This document shows, piece after piece, positions 15,401 to 25,895 of a stretch of 64,000 nucleotides of DNA. The first letter of the stretch is position 1, and each line of letters starts with the position of its first letter. Below the pieces are notes generated by a model. It searched no databases, was not told the origin of the DNA, and saw nothing but the letters and a program-made list of their open reading frames with translations. Source of the stretch: Lamellibrachia columna. Taxonomy: Eukaryota > Annelida > Polychaeta > Sabellida > Siboglinidae. The stretch spans positions 2,939,598 through 3,003,597 of the forward strand of contig OY759269.1 of assembly GCA_963662155.1 (NCBI GenBank). The letters are read 5' to 3'. The position numbers and the translations under genes are program-made.

Positions 15401-18400
15401 AGCTTACACAATGAGCATTTTTGGGAAGACAAGAGTTGATGCTGTCAGACCGTAAGCTAGTGTTATATAACTTATGCACCTGCATTCCTTCATGAGTCAT
15501 TAGATTTAGATTTCACACGATTTAAATTTTTTTACCAATACTACCATCCAAAAATTACAGCTGGCAAGTGGACAAGGAAGCCACTGACTTATCGAGTCCA
15601 ACAATGATTCGTCTACGTGTCTACTTGTCTACGTGTAACCCGCCTGAGATATTTGTCTATTTTTGTTTTTAAACATATTCACTCTGCTACCATTTACACA
15701 ATCAGTAGATTATTAATTTAATATGCCTCACAAAGTGTGATTCGTGAGTTAGTCATCCACTCACAAAGTGTGATTCGTGAGTTAGTCATCCACTCACAAA
15801 GTGTGATTCGTGAGTTAGTCATCCACTCACAAAGTGTGATTCGTGAGTTAGTCATCCACTCACAAAGTGTGATTCGTGAGTTAGTCATCCACTCACAAAG
15901 TGTGATTCGTGAGTTAGTCATCCACTCACAAAGTGTGATTCGTGAGTTAGTCATCCACTCACAAAGTGTGATTCGTGAGTTAGTCATCCACTCACAAAGT
16001 GTGATTCGTGAGTTAGTCATCCACTCACAAAGTGTGATTCGTGAGTTAGTCATCCACTCACAAAGTGTGATTCGTGAGTTAGTCATCCACTCACAAAGTG
16101 TGATTCGTGAGTTAGTCATCCACTCACAAAGTGTGATTCGTGAGTTAGTCATCCACTCACAAAGTGTGATTCGTGAGTTAGTCATCCACTCACAAAGTGT
16201 GATTCGTGAGTTAGTCATCCACTCACAAAGTGTGATTCGTGAGTTAGTCATCCACTCACAAAGTGTGATTCGTGAGTTAGTCATCCACTCACAAAGTGTG
16301 ATTCGTGAGTTAGTCATCCACTCACTTTCTTCTGTTCCTGTTCCACCTTCTCCCTCGCCTTGCTGAGGATCTTGGAGGCCCCGGGGGGGTGAGCCTTCGC
16401 CTTCACCTGTTTCTCCTTCTCTATGATGAGGGAAGCGGTCGGCGCACACGTGAACGGACTCATCAACTGTTTGTCTTCCTCAGACACTGCAAACAAACAA
16501 ACAGTTTCACATCTGGCACACCTTGTTTCTACGGTTTCAGCCAAGGTGAATGTGCACCAACAGAATCCCAGTCCTTTCAATTGAGAGTCCAGTATTCTAC
16601 AAGAAATAAATATACAGTTAAGACAAGCAGGCTTGTTAGCCCTTGACATTCATACTTACTGACTGATTTTACAGATGATTCTAAATGGATATTGCATGCC
16701 AGTCACATGTAAATATTATGATTAAGACAGAACTCAAACAATGTGTTCTACACTGGAAATAATTATACAGTAGTATTACCTGTCACCCCGGAGGCAACAA
16801 AGGGGTGTTCTAGAAGATGTGGCCATGCGAGGCGGTGACGAGAGTTCTTGGTGAGCAGTCCCTGCAGGAAGTCCTTGAAGGTGGGAGACATGGTCTTGGG
16901 CCAACGCACAGGGTCCTTGATGATTAGACTCACTAGCTGGAAGATACTGTTGGTGTAGAATGGCGGCTGACCAGTGAACAACTCATACAGGATACAGCCC
17001 AGGGCCCTGTAGAACAAAGTGACTAGTGAACAACTCATACAGGATACACCCCAGGGCATTGTAGAACAAAGTTATCAGTGAACAACTTATACAGGATACA
17101 GTCCAGGGCCCTGTAGAACAAAGTGACCAGTGAACAACTCATAGAGAATACAGTCCAGGGCCATGTAGAACAAAGTGACCATTGAACAACTTATAGAGAA
17201 TACAGTCTAGGGTCATGTAGAACAAAGTGACCAGTGAACAACTTATAGAGGATACAGTCCAGGGCCATGTAGAACAAAGTGACCAGTGAACAACTCATAG
17301 AGAATACAGTCCAGGGCCATGTAGAACAAAGTGACCAGTGAACAACTCATAGAGGATACAGTCCAGGGCCATATAGAACAAAGTGACCATTGAACAACTT
17401 ATAGAGAATACAGTCTAGGGTCATGTAGAACAAAGTGACCAGTGAACAACTCATAGAGAATACAGTCCAGGGCCATGTAGAACAAAGTGACCAGTGAACA
17501 ACTCATAGAGAATACAGTCCAGGGCCATGTAGAACAAAGTGACCAGTGAACAACTCATAGAGGATACAGTCCAGGGCCATATAAAACAAAGTGACCATTG
17601 AACAACTTATAGAGAATACAGTCTAGGGTCATGTAGAACAAAGTGACCAGTGAACAACTCATAGAGAATACAGTCCAGGGCCATGTAGAACAAAGTGACC
17701 AGTGAACAACTCATAGATGATACAGTCCAGGGCTCTGTAGAACAAAGTGACCAGTGAACAACTCATAGAGAATACAGTCCAGGGCCATGTAGAACAAAGT
17801 GACCATTGAACAACTTATAGAGAATACAGTCCAGGGCCATGTAGAACAAAGTGACCAGTGAACAACTCATAGAGGATACAGTCCAGGGCCCTGTAGAACA
17901 AAGTGACCAGTGAACAACTCATAGAGAATACAGTCCAGGGCCACGTAGAACAAAGTGACCATTGAACAACTTATAGAGAATACAGTCTAGGGTCATGTAG
18001 AACAAAGTGACCAGTGAACAACTTATAGAGGATACAGTCCAGGGCCATGTAGAACAAAGTGACCAGTGAACAACTCATAGAGAATACAATCCAGGGCCAT
18101 GTAGAACAAAGTGACCAGTGAACAACTCATAGAGGATACAGTCCAGGGCCATATAGAACAAAGTGACCATTGAACAACTTATAGAGAATACAGTCTAGGG
18201 TCATGTAGAACAAAGTGACCAGTGAACAACTCATAGAGAATACAGTCCAGGGCCATGTAGAACAAAGTGACCAGTGAACAACTCATAGAGAATACAGTCC
18301 AGGGCCATGTAGAACAAAGTGACCAGTGAACAACTCATAGAGGATACAGTCCAGGGCCATGTAGAACAAAGTGACCAGTGAACAACTCATAGAGAATACA

Positions 18401-21400
18401 GTCCAGGGCCATGTAGAACAAAGTGACCAGTGAACAACTCATAGAGGATATAGTCCAGGGTCATATAGAACAAAGTGACCAGTGAACAACTTATAGAGAA
18501 TACAGTCTAGGGTCATGTAGAACAAAGTGACCAGTGAACAACTCGTAGAGAATACAGTCCAGGGCCATGTAGAACAAAGTGACCAGTGAACAACTCATAG
18601 AGAATACAGTCCAGGGCCATGTAGAACAAAGTGACCAGTGAACAACTCATAGAGAATACAGTCCAGGGCCATGTAGAACAAAGTGACCAGTGAACAACTC
18701 ATAGAGAATACAGTCCAGGGCCATGTAGAACAAAGTGACCAGTGAACAACTCATAGAGGATACAGTCCAGGGCCATGTAGAACAAAGTGACCAGTGAACA
18801 ACTCATAGAGAATACAGTCCAGGGCCATGTAGAACAAAGTGACCAGTGAACAACTCATAGAGGATACAGTCCAGGGCCATGTAGAACAAAGTGACCAGTG
18901 AACAACTCATAGAGGATACAGTCCAGGGCCCTGTAGAACAAAGTGACCAATGAACAACTCATAGAGAATACAGTCCAGGGCCATGTAGAACAAAGTGACC
19001 AGTGAACAACTCATAGAGAATACAGTCCAGGGCCATGTAGAACAAAGTGACCAGTGAACAACTCATAGAGGATACAGTCCAGGGCCCTGTAGAACAAAGT
19101 GACCAGTGAACAACTCATAGAGGATACAGTCCAGGGCCATGTAGAACAAAGTGACCAGTGAACAACTCATAGAGGATACAGTCCAGGGCCATGTAGAACA
19201 AAGTGACCAGTGAACAACTTATACAGAATACAGTCCAGGATCATGTAGAATAAAGTGACCAGTGAACAACTCATAGAGAATACAGTCCTGGGTCATGTAG
19301 AACAAAGTGACCAGTGAACAACTTATAGAGGATACAGTCCAGGGCCATGTAGAACAAAGTGACCAGTGAACAACTCATAGAGAATACAGTCCAGGGTCAT
19401 GTAGAACAAAGTGACCAGTGAACAACTTATAGAGAATACAGTCCAGGATCATGTAGAACAAAGTGACCAGTGAACAACTCATAGAGAATACAGTCCAGGG
19501 CCCTGTAGAACAAAGTGACCAGTGAACAACTCATAGAGGATACATTCTAGGGCCCTGTAGAACAAAGTGACCAGTGAACAACTCATACAGGATACAGTCC
19601 ATGGCCCTGTAGAACAAATGACCCATGAATAAGTCCAGGGCCCTGTAGAACAAAGTGACCTGTGAACCATTCATAGTGGATACAAACGACAGGTGTATGT
19701 GGACTCAAGGCCATGGCCTGTCAGTTGAGAGGGCCACATTTTACCACATTGCTACCGCGTCCCACCAGGTGAATCAGACATCAATCAATTTACAGAACAT
19801 TGTGACTGGAATACTGGAGCATGATACACTGTAAGAATGCTGACCACTGCCTACAGAGTGGTCAGTGGAACACCTACCAGAGGTCAGCCGTGTGGTCGTA
19901 TGGTTTCTCCTCCACTAGCTCCGGAGACATGTACAGTGGTGTCCCCTGCAGGTAAACAGAGGAAGTAAGAATATGCCACAGGCCACGAGACTTCTGTTTC
20001 CTCACACAACAGTCGACAAGGTCAAGTGTAGCTCACATGACTTCACAAGGTCATGTGACTTCACAAGGTAGTGTGCAAGCTGGCTTAGTACAGGTCTTTA
20101 TTTAATAGGTAGTATGGTAAGGACACGTCTGCTTGCACTTGGACAGTTTTCGGGCGGCTACGATAGTGACATATCAGAGTTTACGGAGTAAACATCTACA
20201 AAACAAAAAAGGTGCTGAATTGTCTTTCTCTAAATAATGCAATGTACCTGTGCACAAATATGTCAGATACAACAGTTTTAGTTCAAGGAAAGAATGAACA
20301 AGTTCATATTCAAATAGTGTATAAAAATGTCATATCATGAACGACTGGGAGAAGGCAACTGTCCTATCGATGGTACCTTGATAGAGGTCAGCACTAGTGT
20401 GTTGATGGTACCTTGCTAGAGGTCAGCACTAGTGTGTTGATGGTACCTTGCTAGAGGTCAGCACTAGTGTGTTGATGGTACCTTGATAGAGGTCAGCACT
20501 AGTGTGTTGATGGTACCTTGATAGAGGTCAGCACTAGTGTGTTGGTGGTACCTTGATAGAGGTCAGCACTAGTGTGTTGATGGTACCTTGATAGAGGTCA
20601 GCACTAGTGTGTTGATGGTACCTTGATAGAGGTCAGCACTAGTGTGTTGGTGGTACCTTGATAGAGGTCAGCACTAATGTGTTGATGCTCATGGCTCGGG
20701 CGAAGCCGAAGTCGCACAACTTAACGACTGCTCCCTTGCCGAGTAAGATGTTCTGTGGCTTCATGTCGCGATGCAGGATGCGGTGAGCGTGAAGGTAGTA
20801 GAGGGCGGACACCAACTGACAGGCGATGGCTTGTACCTAGACAAAGAATAACAGGCAAGTTAACCACCTGACATGGGTCATGTCTCATTCTGTGTCAAGG
20901 TAGTACAGAACAGACACCAACTGACAGGTGATGGCTTGTACCTAGACAAAGAATAACAGGCAAGTTAAACACCTGACATGGGTCATGTCTCATTCTGTGT
21001 CAAGGTAGTACAGAACAGACACCAACTGACAGGCGATGGCTTGTACCTAGACACAGAATAACAGGCAAGTTAACCACCTGACATGGGTCATGTCTCATTC
21101 TGTGTCAAGGTAGTACAGAACAGACACCAACTGACAGGCGATGGCTTGTACCTAGACAAAGAATAACAGGCAAGTTAACCACCTGACATGGGTCATGTCT
21201 CATTCTGTGTCAAGGTAGTACAGAACAGACACCAACTGACAGGTGATGGCTTGTACCTAGACACAGAATAACAGGCAAGTTAAACACCTGACATGGGTCA
21301 TGTCTCATTCTGTGTCAAGGTAGTACAGAACAGACACCAAATGACAGGCTTGTACCTAGACACAGCATAGCAGGCAAGTTAAACACCTGACATGGATGGG

Positions 21401-24400
21401 TGACATCTTATTCTATGTCAAATATCCTCATATGACAACGATCCTCAAATGTTATGGGTAAATCTCCAATCAGAAAGATTCCTGATCTGGGCCAGTTTTC
21501 ACTGATCCATTCGCATCATAAATTTAACATCATCCTGTGTACAATCAGAACATCAACTGGAAACATGACAAACTGACATCATCCTGTGTACAATCAGAAC
21601 ATCAACTGGAAACATGACAAACTGACATCATCCTGTATACAATCAGAACATCAACTAGAAACATGACAAACTGACATCATCCTGTGTACAATCAGAACAT
21701 CAACTGGAAACATGACAAACTGACATCATCCTGTGTACAATCAGAACATCAACTGGAAACATGACAAACTGACATCATCCTGTGTACAATCAGAACATCA
21801 ACTGGAAACATGACAAACTGACATCATCCTGTGTACAATCAGAACATCAACTGGAAACATGACAAACTGACATCATCCTGTGTACAATCAGAACATCAAC
21901 TGGAAACATGACAAACTGACATCATCCTGTGTACAATCAGAACATCAACTGGAAACATGACAAACTGACATCATCCTGTGTACAATCAGAACATCAACTG
22001 GAAACATGACAAACTGACATGAACACACACGAATGCACACACACAAATGAACACACACGACTGCACGCACACACAAATGAACACACACGACTGCACACCG
22101 CACACATAGGGCATATATATAGGGCAGGAATTACGTCATTTCTATTTGAATGAGACATATCTGCCAACTGGCGTAGATGGAAGTAACCAACCTGCTCCTC
22201 CGGGAGACTGCCATCATCTTCCAGTATCTGGAAGAGTTCTCCCTCTGCGTAGTCAGTCACTGCCACCACCTGCAATAAGGGCCAGATAATTACTTACCAT
22301 CAGGGGAGGAATAGCTATCAGCATTGTTCTCCTTGTCTGGGTCACTGACCATCAGGGGAGCAATAGCTATCAGCATTGTTCTCCTTGTCTGGGTCACTGA
22401 CTTTGAAATGTATGCACATAAATAAACAAAGCGAGATATTTTGATAGACCAGACCTGTTTCTATGTGTACATGACAATCATTGGTGCAGCCACTAACTCA
22501 ACCATCGGCCACACATTTTACAAACAGTTTACACACATTTTATGTGCTGTTATATGTGGTTTACGTATAATTTACATTAATAATAATAATAATATGTTTT
22601 TATTTCAGACAATCCATCAGTCTACATAAAAATAATAAGTACATAAACAGTGTATTTATTTATATAAAAACAGTATATTTAAAAATTGTACAAAGCTAAG
22701 ATCCATTGATACTGCAATTTCGATGTACAGTACATGTTGCTAATTGCAATGTTTTGTGTAATGGGATTCAGTGACTTGTCAATCCTAGTCATTAAGCTAA
22801 ATATAGCCTTTCTGATGACACATTCACACGAGTTGACATTAGCTGTAGCGAACATGTGGCAAGATCTACATCTCATAGGAGTCTGTTCAATATCCTGCAG
22901 GAGTTGTTATAAGCAACAACAAATTGCTGAAAATTTGCTTTTCAACAATTTACCCATAAAGCACACTTGTAAATATTACTGAAATAGGCAGTGAATAGCT
23001 TATTCTTTGTAGCAGTAGAACAAAAGTGAATTTTTTCATGCAACATGTTACTGTTAGCATACAGAAGTCTCACTTTGGCTTGAATGTCAGCCTCATCCGA
23101 TAAGTCATTACAAATGTCATGTCCAAGGTATTTACATGAGGCGGCGAAGTTTAACTTCTTTCTTCTTAAGGTCATTTCCCTAGCAAGATTTGCATTTCTA
23201 GAATCAAAGTACATGACCACGGATTTACCAGCATCATATTGAACGTTGTGCTCACATCCATAGGTGTAAACATTGTTTACACCAGAACTTTTTTCTTTTT
23301 CTTTACACACCTCTTTCTCTGTCTCGAAGCTGTCAATCATCTCAATGATTACATAGTCTACACACAGTTTACACACCTCTTTCTCTGTCTTGAAGCTGTC
23401 AATCATCTCAATGATTACATAGTCTACACACAGTTTACACACCTCTTTCTGTCTTGAAGCTGTCAATCATCTCAATGATTACATAGTCTACACACAGTTT
23501 ACACACCTCTTTCTCTGTCTCGAAGCTGTCAATCATCTCAATGATTACATAGTCTACACACAGTTTACACACCTCTTTCTCTGTCTCGAAGCTGTCAATC
23601 ATCTCAATGATTACATAGTCTACACACAGTTTACACACCTCTTTCTCTGTCTCGAAGCTGTCAATCATCTCAATGATTACATAGTCTACACACAGTTTAC
23701 ACACCTCTTTCTCTGTCTCGAAGCTGTCAATCATCTCAATGATTACATAGTCTACACACAGTTTACACACCTCTTTCTCTGTCTCGAAGCTGTCAATCAT
23801 CTCAATGATTACATAGTCTACACACAGTTTACACACCTCTTTCTCTGTCTCGAAGCTGTCAATCATCTCAATGATTACATAGTCTACACACAGTTTACAC
23901 ACCTCTTTCTCTGTCTCGAAGCTGTCAATCATCTCAATGATTACATAGTCTACACACAGTTTACACACCTCTTTCTGTCTTGAAGCTGTCAATCATCTCA
24001 ATGATTACATAGTCTACACACAGTTTACACACCTCTTTCTCTGTCTCGAAGCCGTCAATCATCTCAATGATTACATAGTCTACACACAGTTTACACACCT
24101 CTTTCTCTGTCTCGAAGCTGTCAATCATCTCAATGATTACATAGTCTACACACAGTTTACACACCTCTTTCTGTCTTGAAGCTGTCAATCATCTCAATGA
24201 TTACATAGTCTACACATAGTTTACACACCTCTTTCTCTGTCTCGAAGCTGTCAATCATCTCAATGATGTTCGTGTGGTGCATGTTGCGCATGATCTCAAT
24301 CTCTCGTCGCAAACTCTTCAGCTCCTTCTCACTCCGACCAAACTTGGGGATGAACTTCAGCGCCACCACCTGGACAACGAATGAACCAACTTGGGATTCA

Positions 24401-24907
24401 AATATTACATGCTATTTTTTATCTTAAATTTTTTTATATTTGGCATCTATATAAAATAAAAAAATGCATAAAAACATCACATGAAGTTGGAAGTTATCAA
24501 AACAGGATTTCAAATACAGTATTTTATTTGAATATTTCAACGTGAAACCACTATTTTAGTATAAGTTCTCTTCATATCACAAATATACAATTCACAACAG
24601 AATAGTTAAAACCACAATCGAGAACAGATCATCTGTATTTATATTTATTTAAATTCATAGCCTAAATAATACTAATATTTAAACATTATCAAGTGTCTTG
24701 GGGCCGACTAATTTATCAAAATATCATGCAGCTAACTGTTGATTCAAGGCGAAGAAAGTGTTGTATGCGTTGACTTTGTATCACATACATATCACATACA
24801 TTGCAGGAATTTTTACCACATACTTGTCCAGAGAATTTCTTCCGTCCCTTGTAGACCCGACCAAATGAGCCTTCTCCGATCAACTCCAACACATGATAGT
24901 TCTCCAT
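462..24907 (-). CDS. STK36: STK36 / Fused serine-threonine kinase, 18 exons, 3' part outside window
   Basis: Exons (minus strand): 24907-24824, 24369-24229, 22269-22192, 20836-20657, 19945-19878, 17006-16780, 16486-16326, 14583-14374, 13600-13454, 8963-8740, 7318-7219, 7098-6998, 6261-6156, 5697-5550, 4347-4217, 1904-1797, 1095-997, 556-462. All junctions are GT-AG and all phases join, giving 802 codons; the gene continues left of base 1. The ATG has context ACCATGG and an in-frame TAG 9 bases upstream. Kinase domain, about residues 1-260: G-loop GEGSFGRV (11-18), Lys33 in VALKF, HRD 123-125, DFG 143-145, GTPLYMSPE 162-170; the active-site residues are intact. After it come a charged linker, an acidic DSDDEW patch (exon 10) and helical regions that match the order of the vertebrate protein. 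The family acts in Hedgehog signalling and in motile-cilium central-pair assembly. Family recognition is by eye. The exon 9 donor could also be 78 bases earlier (13532), and the exon 8 start could shift by one codon. Confidence 0.93.
1112..1515. repeat. Degenerate short-unit array upstream of the STK36 exon 17 acceptor
   Basis: Irregular repeats of CATGGAACACAGTACAGAA-like units (about 8-22 bp periodicity), with looser copies out to about 1770. On the minus strand it lies directly upstream of the acceptor at 1096. Overlapping Cys/Met-rich open frames are artefacts. Confidence 0.85.
2067..4189. repeat. Minisatellite, 37-bp unit, about 57 copies, STK36 intron 15
   Basis: The unit is GGCATGTTATGTTGCATAG followed by ATGGAGGGCACAGCTACA, with recurrent variants (A/T, CAC/AAC/TAC) shared by distant copies in higher-order blocks. 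It starts about 27 bases downstream of the exon 15 donor (4216). The exon itself is not included. Confidence 0.95.
4634..5500. repeat. Minisatellite, 26/27-bp unit, about 32 copies, STK36 intron 14
   Basis: The unit is GTGCAACCTCCCGGAGGACAG plus CAAGAG, with a one-base length variant (CAAGG) that shifts frame. It begins about 50 bases downstream of the exon 14 donor (5549). The central CTCCCGGAGG is an inverted repeat. Several long open frames on both strands result from the 27-bp period and are not genes. Confidence 0.95.
6829..7008. repeat. Two-copy 90-bp tandem duplication spanning the donor of STK36 exon 12
   Basis: Copies are 6829-6918 and 6919-7008, clearly similar. The exon-side copy contains the last 11 bases of exon 12 and the donor (AACCAG|GTAAGT). 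The intronic copy has the same junction altered to AACCAAGTAAGT. It looks like the smallest form of the junction arrays seen elsewhere in this gene. Confidence 0.9.
7333..8463. repeat. Minisatellite, 25-bp unit, about 45 copies, upstream of the STK36 exon 11 acceptor
   Basis: The unit, read on the gene strand, is TCTGTTTACTGTCCCTCTAT then CACAG: a pyrimidine-rich stretch plus CAG. The true acceptor segment (TCTGTTTATTTGTTTCTCTG then TTGCAG) is clearly related, so the unit probably derives from the acceptor. The array stops about 14 bases before exon 11. Confidence 0.95.
8990..9123. repeat. Short array, 13-bp unit, upstream of the STK36 exon 10 acceptor
   Basis: About 10-11 copies of GGAAGACCACACA, nearly uniform. 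On the gene strand it gives TGTGTGGTCTTCC repeats ending 26 bases before the exon, next to the expected polypyrimidine and branch region. Confidence 0.9.
9507..11677. repeat. Minisatellite, about 80-83-bp unit, about 27 copies, STK36 intron 9
   Basis: The unit contains CATCATGACACTGTACAGAG, GAACATCAAATCATTGAACT, ATATAACTATAAGTCCATTG and GTGAGAACAAACACAGACAA. There are two main variants (GACACTGTAC and GAAACTATGTAC) in blocks, plus two internally deleted copies. The neighbouring exons are not included. Confidence 0.95.
11873..12745. repeat. Minisatellite, 39-42-bp unit, about 21 copies, STK36 intron 9
   Basis: The unit is GTCAATGATAGCTAATGACG, AGCTAGCTTGTACATGTCAC and a variable AT. Each copy holds the palindrome AGCTAGCT and a GTACATGTC/GTACACGTC segment. 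The left copies are slightly longer (CACATG) than the right ones. Confidence 0.95.
13835..14069. repeat. Two small tandem repeats in STK36 intron 8
   Basis: Three copies of a 24-bp unit (AGTGCACCAGGGATCCTTCC) lie at about 13835-13897. Four copies of a 25-bp unit (TTTTCTATGTTCATTACTAT) lie at about 13972-14069. Noncoding. Confidence 0.85.
14656..15162. repeat. Minisatellite, 28-bp unit, about 18 copies, upstream of the STK36 exon 8 acceptor
   Basis: The unit is GAATGTGGGAAGTCACTTAA then TTCTCCTT, with GCGG and TTTCATT variants. It begins about 75 bases upstream of the acceptor at 14584 on the gene strand and contains no exon sequence. Confidence 0.95.
15728..16325. repeat. Minisatellite, 33-bp unit, 18 near-identical copies, starting at the donor of STK36 exon 7
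   Basis: On the gene strand the unit starts GTGAGTGGATGAC, which is exactly the exon 7 donor, then TAACTCACGAATCACACTTT. Every copy repeats TTTGTGAGTGG, a good donor match. I saw no internal variants, unlike neighbouring arrays, so expansion or homogenisation is recent. The 33-bp period leaves open frames on both strands; these are artefacts. Confidence 0.97.
17007..19678. repeat. Minisatellite, 52-bp unit, about 51 copies, built from the acceptor and first 39 bases of STK36 exon 6
   Basis: On the gene strand each unit is CTTTGTTCTACA(G/T) followed by a copy of the exon 6 start, GGCCCTGGACTGTATTCTCT then ATGAGTTGTTCACTGGTCA. It fills nearly all of intron 5. Most copies read ACATGG where the real acceptor reads ACAGGG, so the AG is lost. 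About nine or ten copies keep CAG, mainly near the two ends. Confidence 0.97.
20368..20683. repeat. Minisatellite, 35-bp unit, about 9 copies, built from the 3' end and donor of STK36 exon 4
   Basis: On the gene strand each unit carries CTAGTGCTGACCTCTATCAAG|GTACCA (written 5' of and after the junction), the last bases of exon 4 plus its donor. The donor core AAG|GTACC is kept in all the intronic copies. Confidence 0.95.
20791..21395. repeat. Tandem repeat, about 105-bp unit, about 5 copies, built from the acceptor and first 46 bases of STK36 exon 4
   Basis: The exon copy is 20836-20791. The intronic copies run from 20837 and repeat the acceptor CTAG|GTACAAGCCATC and the following exon bases to about TACTACCTT, joined to 59 intronic bases. 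AG is intact in each. The last copy is internally deleted. Confidence 0.95.
21528..22019. repeat. Minisatellite, 49-bp unit, about 10 copies, STK36 intron 3
   Basis: The unit is GACATCATCCTGTGTACAAT, CAGAACATCAACTGGAAACA, TGACAAACT, almost invariant. It lies about 170 bases downstream of the exon 3 donor. No exon sequence is included. A CA-rich stretch (22019-22105) separates it from exon 3. Confidence 0.95.
22297..22405. repeat. 55-bp tandem duplication next to STK36 exon 3
   Basis: Two copies of a segment containing CATCAGGGGAGGAATAGCTA and CTTGTCTGGGTCACTGAC lie about 30 bases upstream of the exon 3 acceptor on the gene strand. Confidence 0.85.
22566..23290 (-). pseudogene. LINE reverse-transcriptase 3' fragment in STK36 intron 2
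   Basis: The minus strand reads a typical late-RT segment ([53 protein letters not shown]). It meets a stop at about 22943 and, after a frameshift, resumes at 22876-22679 ([20 protein letters not shown]) to a final TAA. An ATT repeat near 22570-22595 looks like the LINE 3' tail. The copy is 5'-truncated and inactive, on the same strand as STK36, with its 5' edge against the exon 2 array. The superfamily (CR1/L2/RTE-like) is not settled. Confidence 0.8.
23298..24267. repeat. Minisatellite, 66-bp unit, about 14 copies, built from the last 39 bases and donor of STK36 exon 2
   Basis: The exon copy is 24267-24229. Each unit holds the exon end (ATCATTGAGATGATTGACAG to AAAGAG) and the donor GTGTGTAAAC plus 17 further intronic bases. 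66 is a multiple of three and the unit has no stop in the exon frame, so reading through would insert 22-residue repeats into the kinase N-lobe. Copies near 24170, 23972 and 23448 have a 2-base deletion that shifts frame into GTG TAA. Confidence 0.97.
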
Positions 24908-25895
24908 GGTCGTCTAATTCAAGGCAGCTAGTCAGGTCGTCATTCCTAGAAGGCAAACCAAATATAGTACCATCAGAAAAATACATGGTAAAAATAATTT
25001 GTTGTAGTTCTAAGCTGTGTGGTGACAATAAATGTGAGGTGACAATAACTGTGTGGTGATTCCTAAACTGTAAGGTGAAAATTAATTTGAAGTCCTAGTT
25101 TCTAAAACATTCTTAAACATTTGTGACTTTCTAAAAAATAATTTGTGATGTAATTTATTCATTGGTTCTAAATCTAGATGATGTCATGGACACTGTTTTC
25201 ACAAATCGAGAGAAAATAAGTCAAAATAAGTATTTTCAAAATGCACTGTGTTTTTGCCCAACGTACACCACAGGCATGACTTTTATCAGAGATTAAACAA
25301 GAATAGGCTCATCACCCAGGCCAGGGGATTAATTCATTAATAATATATAACTTGACAGTGGAAGGCAGTGTTAGTTACATTTTTCATTCTTTTTTTATAC
25401 CCAGGCCACAATCCTGTCCATAAGTAAAAACATTTACTCACATAAACTATTAATATTAGTAGATCATTTTGTACTAAGATAATATATCTAGCATGCACAG
25501 ATAATTATATATAGCTGATTCAAATAAGGTTGGTAAGCTGGCTCAACTAACACTTGGTGTGGGGTAAGTTGAGCCACAGTGTAGCGTAAGTTGGGTAAAT
25601 GTTTTATTTGTATAATTTCCGTAGGTCTTGTACTAACATTTCATAACAACTCAGCCGATACATCTACCCAATGGGTACAACACATCTACCCAATGGGTAC
25701 AATACATCTACCCTATAGGTGCAATACATCTACCCAATGGGTACAATACGTTTCTGACAAGTCTACGCGCTTAATTAGTAAGTCGACACACATAATTAAT
25801 ATAGACGTATAGACCAATCACAACCATTTGTAAGCAGGCCTGGGGTAATAGTAACGATTACAATTGTTCAAGTAATAGTATTAGATAAACAGAAT
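24908..25895. other. STK36 upstream region, no gene seen
   Basis: AT-rich sequence with an in-frame stop immediately before the STK36 ATG. It contains the 22-bp repeat, and GTAATAGTAACG / AAGTAATAGTATTAG near 25844-25886 that may be the worn end of a further hAT-like element (CAGGCCTGGGG at 25835). I cannot place a promoter. Confidence 0.5.
25660..25752. repeat. 22-bp tandem repeat, four copies, upstream of STK36
   Basis: Copies of CATCTACCCAATGGGTACAA with small changes. CCCAATGGG is palindromic. Intergenic, about 750-850 bases upstream of the STK36 start codon. Confidence 0.85.

Noticed and set aside
15718..16449. 243- and 209-codon repetitive open frames
   Set aside because: 33-bp unit array. 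The minus frame merely joins the exon 7 region to the array.
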